Source: Prunus persica (Eukaryota; Streptophyta; Magnoliopsida; Rosales; Rosaceae). Taken from it: a stretch of 64,000 nt of DNA. Position 1 is the stretch's first letter, and each line of letters starts with the position of its first letter. Where the stretch lies: NCBI RefSeq assembly GCF_000346465.2, contig NC_034014.1:27498106-27562105 (forward strand), in the 5' to 3' direction. The notes beneath the pieces were generated by a model. That model did not search any database. It was not told where the DNA came from and saw only the letters and a program-made list of their open reading frames with translations. The position numbers were made by a program, and so were the translations under genes. Shown here piece after piece: positions 1-13,063 of the stretch.

Positions 1-3000
1 GAGAGAGGGTGGGGGAGAGAGATGCAAAGTTTCAACTTTCAACTACCAAAGTTTAGCTGACGCCATTTGTGATGTTAACCATGGTCAAACTTCTTATCAT
101 GTTATAACCTATTTACCTTTGAATTTTGTTTCCGGTACTAATCTTTAAAATATATAATATATAAGTAATATTGAATTGAGGGATGTAAAAATCCAACATC
201 TTGTTAAACGATAAATATTCTTAATTACTTCAACTATTAACTTATTACATATTGCTAATTAGGTTTGTTTATACTATAGAGAAAATCATATTACTCAATA
301 CACTCATCCAAACCAAACTCAAATTGTAACCTTAAGTTTCTTCCTTTTTTGGTCATAGTAGATAGGTGATGATAACTGCCACCACCAAGCCATAGTCTTG
401 TCAACTTGTCATTACCAAATCTGATCACGATCTTTGCGACTGGCTACCTAAAACATGGTGCTGCCATGACTTCGATGATCATTATTTTCTAAACCCTTTT
501 ATGTTAACTTAAAGATAGACACATTTATAATAAAACTAAAATGGGGGAACAAGAGATAAAATCAAGTGAATTTGACTCTGGTTTACTTCTGTTGTAGATT
601 ACACTTGAATTATTTGTATGTACGTGGTGTGGTGAGCCCTTCTTCCCTATCCTTTGAATTGATGTGCTTTGATCATGGAAGAAAGGCCCACAGCTGGGTA
701 GGTTTGTTTTTGTAGTAAGATAGGTGCATTTGGTGTCTCTGTTCTCTGTACTCGAATAGAATAGGGAGCATATTATCCTTTTGGTATTTCTATATGTTAT
801 CTTTTCGAAATTGGACGTGGATTTGGGTTTTGTAGTTGTGGACTTTATGCCTGGATTTTTAATACTACAACAACAACAACAACATCATTATCATTATCAT
901 ACATACATACATACATGATACATCCATCGTTATAAATTTGTTTGGCTGGTGACCCTACTTTTCCTTTTAATAACTATGGTTTAAAGGCATGATAAATAAG
1001 TCTTTGACTTGCCCATAATGGGTTTTTAAAATCTGCCTCCCCTTCATTTTGGGAGAGACTTTTCTTGGGTATATATTTAGTGCTGGGATGTAGCATTCGC
1101 TGTGGTGCTGTAATGATGTAAAGTTTTAGATGATTCATTGAAGTTTACTTGAACAAAATAATTTAGATTTTTGTTTTGTTTCAGTCCTTGTTTATGAAGC
1201 CGACACCATATTGTAGGACTCCAAAAATCTACGGTTTATAATCGTCGCGTGAGTGTCTGTGTTTAGTTCAAACAAAACATGTAAATCATTGTTTTTAAAT
1301 AAACATTAAAAAAATAAAAAATAAAAAGGTTAAGATAAAAGAAGGATTGAGCTTTATAACATCATCTTATCCAAAACAATTAGTCTCAATTGCTTTTGAA
1401 TGAAAATCATGATCCAGTCTCATTGAATAATTGAGTCTTATTGTGCAATCCCTTGATTAAGGTAAACAAAATGCCACACTTTGCCCTTTAATCCACCGAA
1501 GCATAGAAATTTATATCAAGGACATGATTGCCTTTTCCAATTGATGTAGAATGTATCATAAAGCCAGCAATTAGGGGACACCAAAATCCCAAACTTTATA
1601 CTCTTTGATTATAGGCAGGGCCCCCACCAAATTGTAAAGTTAAAAACATATAATACAAGTTCAACAAAGTGATAAGACAATCTGGAAATGAAGTTCGCAA
1701 AATCTATTAAAAACTGAATCTAAGCCAAATTTTGAAATGGACTGTATCCTTTAAAATGTTCAATGAAAAAAGAAAAAGGAAAAAAGTGATAGGATATGAT
1801 GTTTTACATGAAAGATAAAGAAAATAAAGTGATTAGATATATAATTTGTATTAGCTATTTGAAACTAGTGGTTTTTTTTTCCTGAATTATGAATGCAATC
1901 GTTGAATTTCTCAAAAACAGTGAGCCGATTGATTGGATGGGTTTAGATGTCTTCAATGAAGAAGACGATTTGTCCTTTAATTTTTGCTTTTGCTTCATAT
2001 GACTAGAAAATGTTCATCCAACATGCGCTTGCTTGCTCCCATTACATTTACACATTTACATTTACAATAGAAGTTGAAATTTGAGAAATTCACAAAATTA
2101 GGGTTTGTGATTCCATGTGGACCACCACACTGGGCCCCAAGCATGGGTAATACGGGCAACGTTCACGCGGAACCTTACTGGGTTTTGTCCACGTGGACGC
2201 TTTCCTGACCCAACATTGGATTTGGCACGTTCCATGGTGGACCCAATTTTGTGGAGCATCTTTTCCTTCATCTCCTGTTTGGTGCATGCACCATTATTAA
2301 TCAGAAATGAGATTGTGATATGGTTTTTTTATTTATAAATTTTCCAGAGATTAAAAGATTTGAGGTCCTAAAATTGACTGATCAGAGAGAGTTGGCTGGA
2401 CGCTGGAGGTTTTGGAGGTGGAAATTGACTTGGAGAGCAGGAAAGAGATTTGGAGGGTGTGGAAATTCACGTGTGTGTATGAACTTCACGTGACATTTGT
2501 TTCCATGTCCATGGAATTTGGTATCCAGCAGCATAGAGCCTTTGTTGACATGAGCCCACTGGGTCAGTGATTTGCATGACATTGCATGATAGGGTCTCTC
2601 GGTTACTTCCACGTGTTCAGCCAACCAAGGCGACAAAACCCATAAATTATTTCCCAACTTCCCTACCTCCTCCGTTTCATTGCCCTATTTTTTCTATTTT
2701 TCCTCATGTCACCTGTCAGATAATGAGAGAAAATAAAAAGCGAGACAATGAAGCGGAAATAGAGAAGTATAATTTCTTGTAAGGAATGGAATTGATGATT
2801 GATATTGCAGTCATGGGAGCCACATATCCATTTTATGAGCATGGCTATAAGTTGGTTAAATTTATATCTAATTGTCTTCTTTAATTTAAAGCACATGGAT
2901 TACAAAAATTAAAACAGTAGTTTGATATGTGGACAGAGATTCATGGGAAGAAAATGACAAATTGGGTTTGCCTAAACATGTTGGAAATGGCATGCATGAA

Positions 3001-3633
3001 GATCCCAAGCAAGAAAATCATGAGAGAAAGAGACAGAGATGGTAAAGAAAATATATACAGCGTGGTACAGGGTGCAAAGATGCAGGAAAACCAGAGGATA
3101 ATATAAGAAAATGATGAGGCTTCATAGGATTATAGAAGAAACCACTGACCTCTAAATAAATATAAATGCATGCCTTCGTGGCTGCGGAGCCAAGATTTTA
3201 AATGGACCCAAACATGGATCATGCTTTATCAACACTAGCAGTTTTCTGCTGGCCATTGTCTGTGCCTCCCCTGCAATCTGCACATGACCACCAGACCCAT
3301 CTATATAATCTGCAGAGATATAACTATATATATTTGTGTGTGTGTGTGTTTTTTATTTATTTATTGTGACTGAAATCTTTGATTGCTATGAATGAATGAA
3401 TTTAAGGAAATGCAGAAGCACAGTGCCGGCAGGGTGCTGTTGAAAACAACAACCAGCTGCCTGCTTTTATTTTTTCTCTTGTTTTCTGGTTTCACCATTA
3501 TCTGAGATTCATGCAAATTGCTTCTGCTAGTCTTATCAAAAAAGGGCCTTCACATAGCATTTGCAGAGCGAAAATAATATTTTAAAAAGCATGGTTCCAA
3601 CTATGTTGTTGACTGTGCTGATAAGATAATCAA
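1..3633. other. Gene-free AT-rich stretch
   Basis: I see no coding exon, tRNA or recognisable transposon here. Open frames are short and overlap at random. A short compound microsatellite of CAA, ATCATT and ATAC units lies at about 866-916, and a TG run at about 3335-3350. The stretch could hold promoter or non-coding RNA sequence, but nothing in it lets me assign that. Confidence 0.5.
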
Positions 3634-4204
3634 GGGAGGTGATTTTTTCACTTACACTCATTTTTATTTTTTAATATTTTTTAATTAATTTTGTTCTTTT
3701 TTGTTTTTTATCTTTTCTATTCTAATTTTGTTCTTTATTTTCTTTCCTATTCTATTTTTATCCTACAATTTTCTTTAATAAGAAGACATGTACAATCACT
3801 TACTAATATTATGAAAGAATAAAATTCTGAAACTATTATGCATACCTTGCTCTCTGCATATCTAAGCTCCTAATGATAGTTTGGTTAGTAGCATTATTTG
3901 GTTCTTCGACCTGTTAAAAATTTATTATCTATTAACTACAACAAAGATAAATAGTACTCACATGCTTGGTCAAAAAACCACAAAGAATTTGACGTACAAA
4001 TACTTGCATTTCTGTCCATTTCCAATAATTTTTTTTGTTTTATATTCTGTTAACTTTTCTTAAATTCAGTTATGAAAACCTTAATGTAGGATAAAGATAA
4101 AATTGGAAAGAGAAAGAACAAAAAAGAACAATATTAATTAAAAAATATTAAAAAGCAAAAGAGAGTGTAAGTGGAGAAAAGAGAAGTGGAAAAATCAACT
4201 CTCT
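3634..4204. mobile_element. MITE, 571 bp, long terminal inverted repeats
   Basis: The two ends are imperfect inverted repeats of roughly 150 bp: the left end starts GGGAGGTGATTTTTTCACTT, and the right end, read in reverse complement, has AGAGAGTTGATTTTTCCACT followed by the same T-rich track. The element is flanked by the direct repeat TAATCAA at 3627-3633 and 4205-4211, a probable target-site duplication. It has no coding capacity. A much shorter hairpin with a related terminal sequence lies at about 60,062-60,162, so the family appears at least twice. The superfamily is uncertain. Confidence 0.7.
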
Positions 4205-4255
4205 TAATCAAATAGTGTTTAGCAAATGTGTGAACAAAACAACCTCTTTATTTAT

Positions 4256-4384
4256 TTTAGGACCTTTCCTATAGAGGGGTGATAGTATACTAAATTCACA
4301 CACATTATACGAATACTATAACTCAAATTCAGAACCTTTCATAAAGAAACAATTACTCCAAACCACTACAATAGTGAATCCTGT
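4256..4384 (-). mobile_element. Degenerate tRNA-derived SINE relic
   Basis: Read on the minus strand, this matches the better preserved SINE at 55,714-55,860 in order: an A-box-like segment (GTAGTGGTTTGGAGTA), a B-box-like GGTTCTGAATTTGA, a shared body, and an end resembling GGTCCT. The poly-A tail has eroded to AT-rich sequence and I could not define a target-site duplication. It is probably an old copy. Confidence 0.5.
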
Positions 4385-5994
4385 ACTCTTTATTTTGATT
4401 TTTAGTGTGTATAAACATAGCATATGTACTCCAAACCACTTTAAGTGGAGAACAAGGAAGAGGGCAGCCTTTTTATTTTCCTTTTTTTTTATAATAATGT
4501 GATGAGAGCAATCATTTTTCAGGTTTGTGCAGGGCCCCATATATCTTTTTCTAATATGTTATCTGATCAGCCCATATTTCTCCTCCGCCCATGTTTATTG
4601 TGATGTTCAGGATAAAAGTAAAATAAACAGAAATCAGATATCCTAGATAGCGGGGACAACTGTAAATTACCAACAAGCGTGTGGGAGGAACAAAGTCAGA
4701 GGACAATATTTAAGCAGAAGATAAATGACAACTTGAGTCATTTGACACAAGCAAGCGATGAGAAATTATGATCCATTGATCTCTTTGGGGTTGGTAGGGA
4801 CATTGCTTTTCCAACTCTTCAAGGTTTATATGATTGCAAGTTTGGAACTTCCACACATTGTTGTCTCAGTAAAAGACTAATAAAGGTGTTTGTGGTAGAA
4901 TTATATTGGGGTGAAAAGACCAATTTGTTTACTGCTTTATGATATAGTATGAGACAAGGATGATGGAGTAGATGAGATAGGGTTACAATCTTAGCAGATA
5001 TGCTAAAATACTGTTCTTGCAATGCAACTTGATCAGATGATGCAAAGGCAGATCCAAAGCAGATCAATTGAGCATCAAATCTCAAACTGCTCCACATTTG
5101 CCTATGCAACTTGCTGCTTTTCACCATATTTTTTTTCATGATTGAATAGATTAATTGAGCAAGACATGCAGATTGAATATAAATGCATGCTTAAGAATTA
5201 AAAAAAGAAAGCCGATCCTTGTAAAGTGGACTTACAAACTAAGTAGGGTATTAAAGTGATTGTGATGTGACGGAGACTAAGCTAGGTGGACAACACAGAA
5301 AAACAGTGAAAAAAAGAAGAAGAAAAGTTTACAATGTGTAATTCATCTTCACAAGTCTCGGTAGCTTAACAATTGTTAACGTCAGATACTAAGTTTACCT
5401 CCTAATTTGTGCATCTTGTCTTCAACAACAGACAATGGGTCCTTGAAGCAGAGTGATTCTTTCGCAATCTGGCACCAATGGCCCCATATCCAGAAGTAAT
5501 GATATGACAGACAAAATGGAATTTAGTGAGGCAGCATCGTAAAGAAGATTCCATTACAATCAGGACAGGACATTGCAGAGAACCTCTGAAATAAACCTGC
5601 ACTACTAGTTGTAGAAGACAGAAAAAGTAATTAGGTCCTAATTTGAGTCATAATGAGCTTAAAAAGAGATTTATAGTGAAATCAGATTGCATGTTTAAAA
5701 TATTTGATTGCACTGCATTTTTTTTTTGGTCTGACTAATGGACTATTTAAACATGAATTATTAAAAGGAAGGTATCCTGTTACAGATTATCAGTGCTTTT
5801 TCTTGAACAAGTATCAGTCTAAGCAGCCTTTCTTGTATGTATTTTGTTAATCAAATTCAGCAGCAGAGTTGTCCAGAAAAAAAAATTCAGCAGCAGTAGT
5901 TATTGACTTCCTTCTCAAAAGATGCATTTACCAAGAATCAAATTCCAATGACAGCTTATTATATAACAGTGATAATGCCCATACTGCATTGCAA

Positions 5995-5997
<3 letters not shown>
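4385..5997. other. Gene-free stretch
   Basis: There is no feature I can support here. Open frames on the minus strand at about 4,819-5,139 and 5,402-5,602 resemble no known family and lack a convincing gene context. Confidence 0.45.
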
Positions 5998-6080
<83 letters not shown>

Positions 6081-6081
6081 T
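5998..6081. repeat. Compound (CT)n(AT)n(CA)n microsatellite
   Basis: About 25 CT units are followed by about 12 AT units and a short CA run. It lies about 450 bp left of the CACTA element. A smaller (CT)n(AT)n tract at about 9,902-9,936 lies inside that element. Confidence 0.95.
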
Positions 6082-6526
6082 ATGTATGACGACGGTGACA
6101 ATCAGATTAGTAGCTATATGATCTGAAATCAGAATATTACATTGCAGAAATTAGCGGGAAAACATCCACTAGAGGAGAAGAAAATTATGCAAAATGGAGA
6201 AAAAGTGTACTAGCTCCATGCATGTACATATATAGCTTTGAAGCATTAAGAAAAGAAAAGTTATATATGTTGGAATGTTAGTCACTTAACCCAACTCTAT
6301 GGTGAGAAAGAAAAAGAACATCTTTGCCTTCCTATGAGGAACAACTGGAAGACTTATGCCCCGTTTTTTTGCTCCATTTTTTTATTACATAAAACTAAGA
6401 TAGAGCACCTGTGCCACTATTGAACTCACCATGTGAAAATAAGGAACCAATTAAATGCCTCAGATTTGACTCTTCCTGCACTTGCACAATGCATTTGCTT
6501 TGCTGGTCATGGGATCCATACCCTAA

Positions 6527-9500
6527 CACTACAAGAAAAAACCTCTTTCGCCACGAAATCTTTTGTGACCAACTCAAATTTGGTCGCCAAGCAAGGTTAT
6601 GGGAGACAAAGTTTTTTATTTCGTCGCCAATAATTTCGTCAAATTTATTAACTAATTGACCAGAAAATATGTCCGAATGGCTACCAAAAGATTTGGTCGC
6701 TAGGGGAGGAATTGGCGACCAATCACAAGATTGGTCGCCTTTAAGCTTGAAAATTATTGGCGACTAAATTATGTCGTCTCTAAAGTTGCTTGCGTCGTCT
6801 CTAAATTTGAGATGCCGCGAAAATATTTTGTGAGATACCGCCCAAATATTTCTTGAAACTTGGCGACCAATTTTTTTGGTCGCTGTTCCTGTAAAAAAGA
6901 ATATAAAGTATTAAAACTGTGTCGTTTTCCTTATTTGACATGTTGGCAACCAAATAGCTTGGTGGCTGATTCTGGGAGACTATAAATTAAAAAAATTTCC
7001 CTAACCCGTTACTTCCCCCAATTTACTTCTCTCGTATCCACTCTCTCCACCGTCTTCCACACCACCGATGCCTTCAACTAAGTCCTCCACGAACGCTCGC
7101 AATGAAATCTTCCAACGATGCCGGCCAATCACTTATATACCCACTATCTCTTCATCCCCCTTCAGATTTCTCATGGTCCTTATTTCTCACTCTCTTTCCC
7201 AAAATCACCCTTCATCGATGCCAACCACTTGCTGCTACAACAACATATACTAGAGATTCTCTGCAATGTGCTCAGCCACATACCAACTCTGATTCAAAGG
7301 TGCTTTTATTATTTTTTGTTTATTTAGCTATTTTTCTGTAATTATTTGATTTTGATTCTGTAAAAATAAAATTTAGTTGGTTTTTGTCTTAGTAACGATG
7401 TGGTCGACCACCCCTCAACCACTTCTCATCTGCTGTCTCTATGTTAGGTATTAAAACTTCTCTGAATATTTTGAGTTACGAGTTTGGAATCATGGAAATG
7501 TTAAGATTTACCTTTTTTATATATTATTATTATGAAGATTTCTTGTGCTTGCGTTGCCTGGTGGTGTTTTGTAATTGATGCTTTGTTTCTTTGCTGGATC
7601 TTGCAGTGATTCAGCATTTTTCAGATTTCTTTGTTAAGCTTTCATTCAAGAACTTAATTCTTAAGGTCTTTTTATATTTTATTTATGTAAACTGTGAGAA
7701 CAAATAAAAGAGAAGCAACCTTGATTGAGCACTGCCATTTGAGAATTTTCCATTATGGATAATTGTAGCTATTAAAGACTTGAAGGCCCCATCAGACAAC
7801 CAAGAGACCAACGCTAGGCTGTGAATCTATTGTTGTAGATGGTAGGTTTCAGCATCCTTTGTTTTCCCTCTCTTTATTAGAAATAAAAAATTGTGCCACC
7901 ATTTTATTTCTTTCTTGTGCCTTTTAAAAATTCTTGTTTGGCTCATATTCTTTTGAAACTTAACTTTTAAAGACCCTGCATTATAATTTTTTTTTCCTTC
8001 TCTTTTCATATATCGGAGGACTTCAATGAATTCACTTAAATTGATAAGGTCTCTAGTCTGCAAGAGATATTTGGTTATGTACTGTGAATAAGTATATGTT
8101 ATTGATGTAATTTTGTATTCCCTGTTTCCATTTTAAAAGATCTTTTTGCTAGTGTTTAAATTTCAACCGAGAAGAAGCGAGTATTCTAAAGGTTGCTGTT
8201 ATACATTATACGTATGTCCTTTGGGAAAGTTTTTCTAACATGACTAGGATTTTGAAGTTGAAGTGGGTCTAACATGACTAGGAACTTGCGTATCTGATTT
8301 TCAAACATCTGAGATGAAATTTTTCTCTCATTTTTGGCTAATGGAGATTGTGAATTGGCAATCAAGTTGAGGAGCTATTTAAAAACATACATTGCCTATT
8401 TGATTTGGATTTTCTATTTTTCTCTGGTTTGATGTAGCAGTAGCCATTTTGATTTTGCTAGAAGATTTAGCTATAAGGAATTGCTTTCTGTTGTTTGAAA
8501 CCAAACCAAATTCTCATTTGAAGCAATAAGTTTCTAGGAATCTGTTATACACATGAACTTATTTGATGACTGCAAATACCTATATTAATTTCTTGGACCT
8601 TGATTTGGAAAAGGGAGTGAAGGAGAGTGACTTCTAAACTGATTTTTAAGAGTTATATTCATTAACGAAAAGAGGTATATCTCATTTTTGCTTAAAATTT
8701 TGTTCCCATTATCCAATTGAAACTGTTAGCTAAACAGTGTGTAGTTGAAGATAAACAAGGTTGATCTTTTTCTCTTTATTTCAGTGTAGTATGGTGCTCC
8801 TATTTTTGTGTTTGTAATGTGCAAGATGAACTATAATAAGAAGAAGAAATCTTGTTAGGCACTGAGGTCTTCCGGTTAAGGTTGTGATTGATTACAACAT
8901 GATGGCAATCTAGTAATCACAGTGATGATTATAGTGATTTAGATTGATAAGGTAGTGTTTTGTGCTTTAACTTTCAAATGATATGCCATTGGCATTACAG
9001 GTGGGTTAGAGTTCTTTCTTTCTAGGAAGTGCAATTAAGTCTTAAGGTGCTTGGGTATTGCAGCTTGTTTTCATTTTACCTTGCTGATGCCCCTTTGGTC
9101 CACATCATAATTTTTCTGTTTGAGAAATTAGATATATCATTGTCTTTGTGTTTTTATTAATTTTTAACACTAGAAAGAATTATATTTTAAATTAAAGCTG
9201 GTCCTAAATCAAAATACCTGCATAGCTCTGCCAAGGACTTCTGCACTATTGTTATTATTGTTATTAGTTCACTAAATAGGTTGAATAGAATATGAGATGC
9301 TTCCTTTGTGAGAAAAAGCTCTGTAACCTCTATGTACTCATTTAAGCATACCCACTCTCTTTCCCCAAAACTTTCTGATGGCTTGAGTTATTTTCCACTC
9401 TCTGCCCCCAGACCATCTACCCTTCAGTTCGCTTTATCTTATAATGTGTTTAGAACAATGTCATTTAGGTGTCTTTAACTTTACCGGGGTAGTATCCTGT

Positions 9501-9901
9501 TTTTCCATGTCAAATTTATTTGAGGTGGAAGGATTTGGTTTGGGGTTTTGGACAGAGGACCATTTGAGGTAAGAACCTCTTCTTCCTATTACACTTGGTT
9601 CCATTTAAGGTGTGGATTATACTTTGGATTTTATGATTTATGTTATCTAATGGGTTTGTGCCATGCATAATATTAGTCTTTACATTGGTTTTTCGTAACT
9701 GTTTCCCTTCTTTATTTGTGGTAATTGATGATTTGATTTCTGTTATTATCACAAAGGTATGCTTTGACAATCGATATTGAGAGCTATGAAAAATGAATTC
9801 AATTTTTTAAAGTTGGTTTATTGAAGACCAGCAATCAGTTTTCTTATGTCGAACTCTTTTTTGATGGCTTATTTAGTTAAGATTGTGAATTTCAGTTTTG
9901 G

Positions 9902-9936
<35 letters not shown>

Positions 9937-10840
9937 GTTAATTTTAATTTTCTTGGTTTTGGCATCTTCTTGAGCATATTTCCTTATTTTGTTTCTTTTG
10001 TAAAGGAAGATGATGAGTTTGAGAAGGTCAAGCAAACAATTGGGAGTGTTTGGGAATTCCACGATATTAGATCACAGCCCCTATCCCACAGGTGTTAAAG
10101 ATCATGACTACAAAACTTGAGGATACAAAAGGCATAGTATACATGTATTTTGTTTTGTTCAAAATAGTATACAAGCTTGGTAATAGTCTTAGAGTGGGGA
10201 AATAATGATTGCAGAACTTGGGTTTACCAAGGGCAAGAATATATGGAGCTTGGCCTCCAGTCTTTCAGTGGAATTTGGATATGTTATGTGTACTTGAATG
10301 ACTAGTACACTTGTGTACTTTTGAATGAGAGAAATTTGTATTCATGTAATTTCCTATTGATCTATTGATCTAAATTTATTGTTTTTCGAAATTACAATAT
10401 GTTAATGCACAAAAGGTTAAATTATCACAAAACATAATATAAATAAAATAAATAAAAACACAAAATATACATATTTTAGCGACCAACTGTGCGAGCTTTA
10501 GCGACCAAATCTGGTAGTCACCAAAAACTATCGGCGACCAACCAATCTATTGGTCGCCTAATCCTTCTTCAGTTCGCGGCAAATTTTGGTATTTTTGCGG
10601 GAACCTGTCTTTATAGGCGACGAACTAATTAGTGAAAGGCGACGAAACCAATTGGTCGCATAAAGGTTTTGGCGACGAAAATTTTTTTTCGTCACCTTTT
10701 GTCACTTTTACTTTCAGCCACGAGCCTTAGGCGACCAAGCTAGCGACGAAATTCTTTCGTCGCTAAAGGCTTTTGGCGACGAATTGACAGCTTTTAGCGA
10801 CCAAAACCGGTGGTCGCCAAAAGGGTTTTTCCTTGTAGTG
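6527..10840. mobile_element. CACTA (CMC/EnSpm) element, non-autonomous, 4.3 kb
   Basis: The element begins CACTACAAGAAAAAACC and ends, in reverse complement, CACTACAAGGAAAAACC, so 16 of 17 terminal bases match. It is flanked by TAA on both sides (6524-6526 and 10841-10843), the 3-bp target duplication expected of CACTA elements. The subterminal regions (about 6,540-6,960 and 10,480-10,830) are packed with short direct and inverted copies of TTGGTCGCC/GGCGACCAA, the usual transposase-binding arrangement of this superfamily. I find no transposase frame in the 3.5-kb interior, so it probably needs a helper. The interior has proline/serine-rich short frames near 7,070-7,330 and gene-like T-rich, intron-like sequence. 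It may be captured host DNA, but I do not recognise the source. Confidence 0.92.
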
Positions 10841-10984
10841 TAACCAATAAATAAATTAACCAAAAAAAAAAAACAGATAAATAAAGAAGTAATTACAGAG
10901 GGAAAAAAAAAAAAAGAAAAAAAGGAGGCTAACAAGGGTTTCAAAATTACAAAGCATCAACCTCAATCTCTTAAAAAACTTGAT

Positions 10985-11080
10985 AATTTAGCAGTTGGGC
11001 GGAAGTGTGTCCATCTTCTTGCAAATAAGTTCGAATCCCCCTGCCATAGTTTGAAATATCCTTTTGTCAACAAAAAAAGA
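10985..11080 (+). mobile_element. SINE-like fragment
   Basis: A B-box-like AAGTTCGAATCCCC is followed about 30 bp later by the tail CTTTTGTCAACAAAAAAAG. The same tail type closes the SINE-like element at 26,405-26,513. The 5' half is too diverged to set a start. The segment lies in a small local duplication: sequence near 10,940-10,965 recurs near 11,135-11,157. Confidence 0.4.
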
Positions 11081-11230
11081 AGTAATATACTATTTGCAGA
11101 GAACAAAAATTAGATAAAACAAGGATACAGAGGATTTCAAAATTACAGAGCATCAAAAACAGAAGGGTAAGAACCGTTTTAGGTTTTAGACCTTTCCATT
11201 CTCAAGCGTATTTAGGAAATATTTGAAGAG

Positions 11231-11555
11231 TCTAGCCGCCCGGCTTTACTCCGTAATATATTTGAATATTCGAACAGTCTAGCCGCCAGGCTATACTCCG
11301 TAAATATATTCGAATAATTAAATAGTATCGCCGTGCGGCTATACTCTTTAAATATATTAGAATATTTGAACGGTATAGCCGCGCGGCTATACTCCATAAA
11401 TATATTAAAATATTCAAAATATATAGCCGCGCGGCTATACTCTGTAGATATGCTCGACTATTTAAACAGTATATCCGAGCGGCTATATACGCCTTAAATA
11501 TATTAGAATATTTAAAAAAGTATAGCCGCGCGGCTATACTCTGCAAATATATTAT
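11231..11555. repeat. 48-bp minisatellite with palindromic core
   Basis: Seven head-to-tail copies start at 11231, 11278, 11326, 11374, 11422, 11470 and 11521, with unit lengths of 47, 48, 48, 48, 48 and 51 bp. Each unit has a GC-rich palindromic core, perfect in the fourth copy as GTATAGCCGCGCGGCTATAC (11373-11392), joined by an AT-rich spacer with TAAATATATT. Because 48 is a multiple of three, long frames stay open on the minus strand. They are a by-product of the repeat and not evidence of a gene. Confidence 0.95.
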
Positions 11556-12017
11556 GTTTTAGTTATTACTTATTTAGAGAAGAATTAGTATTTAAATATT
11601 TTAATTAATTTAATAAATTACTTAATAATTAATTATCTTAAATAATTTTGTGGAATTTAAAATTATTTTAGTATTTTAAAAATGGATTTTAGCCTCCAAA
11701 ACCCTAAATTCAAGTCTCGAACCAAAAATCATAGCTATTGTTTGTCCTGGAAAACGTGTTTTCACATTTGTGATACCATGATGGCCAACACTCCAGCACC
11801 AATATGCATGCGCATCTCCATCTTGACCCATCATATTAATTTTTTGTTTTGTTTTTAACACAGAGATTTGTTATTAAGCTTGTTCACAAAGGACATTATT
11901 GTCAAATTGATGTATGCAATATCCAAATATATATTATGATTCTATGAAAAAATCTTAATTATTTATTTTAACTACTCTTTGCTATAAATATTCAGCCTAG
12001 CTCTCCCCCTTCGTTCT

Positions 12018-12430
12018 ATGGATTCATTCATAAACATTTTCTACTATCCGCTTCTATTTCTATTCGATTTCTTTCTAATAACCAGCAACATTGACGGGTA
12101 TGTTGGCACTGTTTATTGTTACTTTGCCATTGTCTTTGGCAATTCTGCTGCTGATCCATACTTTGCTTCAAGACATTTATGTGGCCGACTTCATTATTTC
12201 TTCTTTACATTTCCAATAATTCAGTATAATGGTGCTAAAAGTGAACACATAAAATAATGGGAAATTTTAGTGCACGTTTTGTTAAATCCTAAGTGAATTG
12301 TGAATATTCAAAAAGAAATTAATGTCATCGGGTTCATCTGTAAGGATGCACACTTAGCAAATGCAACAGCAGAGGACTTCTTCAACGCTGGCCTAGCCGA
12401 ACCAAGCCTCACCAACAGCACCTTCGTTCA
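12018..12430 (+). pseudogene. Germin-like protein pseudogene, copy 1
   Basis: Germin-like proteins are secreted cupin-fold apoplastic proteins. Conceptual translation gives a possible secretory N-terminus ending in SAADP, then after a frameshift LLQDIYVADF, and further on GFICKDAHLANATAEDFF followed by NAGLAEPSLTNSTF. These correspond in order to the conserved germin-like N-terminal region (AADP, LQDxCVAD, NGFxCK, the DFxxxGL block). The frame is broken between AADP and LLQD. The cupin boxes with the metal-binding His and Glu residues are missing, so this is a 5'-end relic. It is part of a tandem duplication with a second copy at about 13,820. Confidence 0.75.
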
Positions 12431-12951
12431 TATTGAGAATACAACTACACAACAATGTGTGTCCTAATTTAAATTGCACCATTCATGCCAGTCTTAATTT
12501 GCATGCAATTATTTTTTTGCACTTCCTCATTTCCACTTTTAACTGCACTGAGAAAAATAAGATGTCCAGCTATAATAACATCCTTAACAATGCAGAGTTC
12601 CTTTTTCTTCTAGCTTGTCTAATAAATCTATTACAAATTAATATATAAGAAACAACTCCAAAATAAAATTTGGGATCTGATTGAAGACATTGCATTGCAA
12701 ACATATATAGCTCAAGGTGACATATTTGCTAGAATATTTAATATTCGAGAGTGAATTATTCGGGAAATCATGCAAGATACACCGAACTTATAAATAAAGC
12801 ACTTAATCATAAAGGTCATTGTATCAAAAGTCACAATTAGCGTACTTTTGAGAATTGGTGTCAAGCTCGCATTTGTGATTTGCTTCTTATTATGGTTTCT
12901 TTTTTTTTTTTTTTTTTCCTTCATATGTTTCTATTTTCTTCATTGAGGTTG

Positions 12952-13063
12952 GCTTATAGGATGAATGGACAGCTAGGTATTATGAAAAGTTTTTGCTCAA
13001 CTCATCCTTGTTCAGTGGAGCCGGATTGCCACATTTTCATCAAGATGATCGAGATGTGGGAGT
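12952..13063 (+). pseudogene. CDC5-like Myb-repeat fragment, copy 1
   Basis: Short frames read DEWTAR, then AQLILVQWSRIATF, with frame changes between them. This resembles the second Myb repeat of the splicing factor CDC5 (EWTxEEDxKLLxLAxLxPxQWRTIA). It lies about 500 bp downstream of the germin-like relic and recurs in the second duplicate at about 14,772. The match is short and assigned by eye, so the family assignment is moderate at best. It is not functional. Confidence 0.4.

Noticed and set aside
3180..3300. Possible miRNA precursor
   Set aside because: Short complementary bits were noticed, but no extended hairpin and no match to a known plant miRNA that I can recall.
4819..5139. 106-codon minus-strand frame
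   Set aside because: No recognisable domain, no promoter or splice context and ordinary AT-rich composition; probably chance.
5869..6126. Open frames through the CT/AT microsatellite
   Set aside because: They consist of Ser-Leu and Ile-Tyr dipeptide runs produced by the microsatellite.
10981..11045. Possible tRNA gene (TTCGAATCC motif)
   Set aside because: A B-box is present but no cloverleaf can be drawn. The following CAACAAAAAAAG tail fits a SINE better.
11212..11546. Long minus-strand open frames over the 48-bp repeat
   Set aside because: The repeat unit is a multiple of three, so frames stay open by periodicity. The predicted protein is a low-complexity repeat without start or promoter context.
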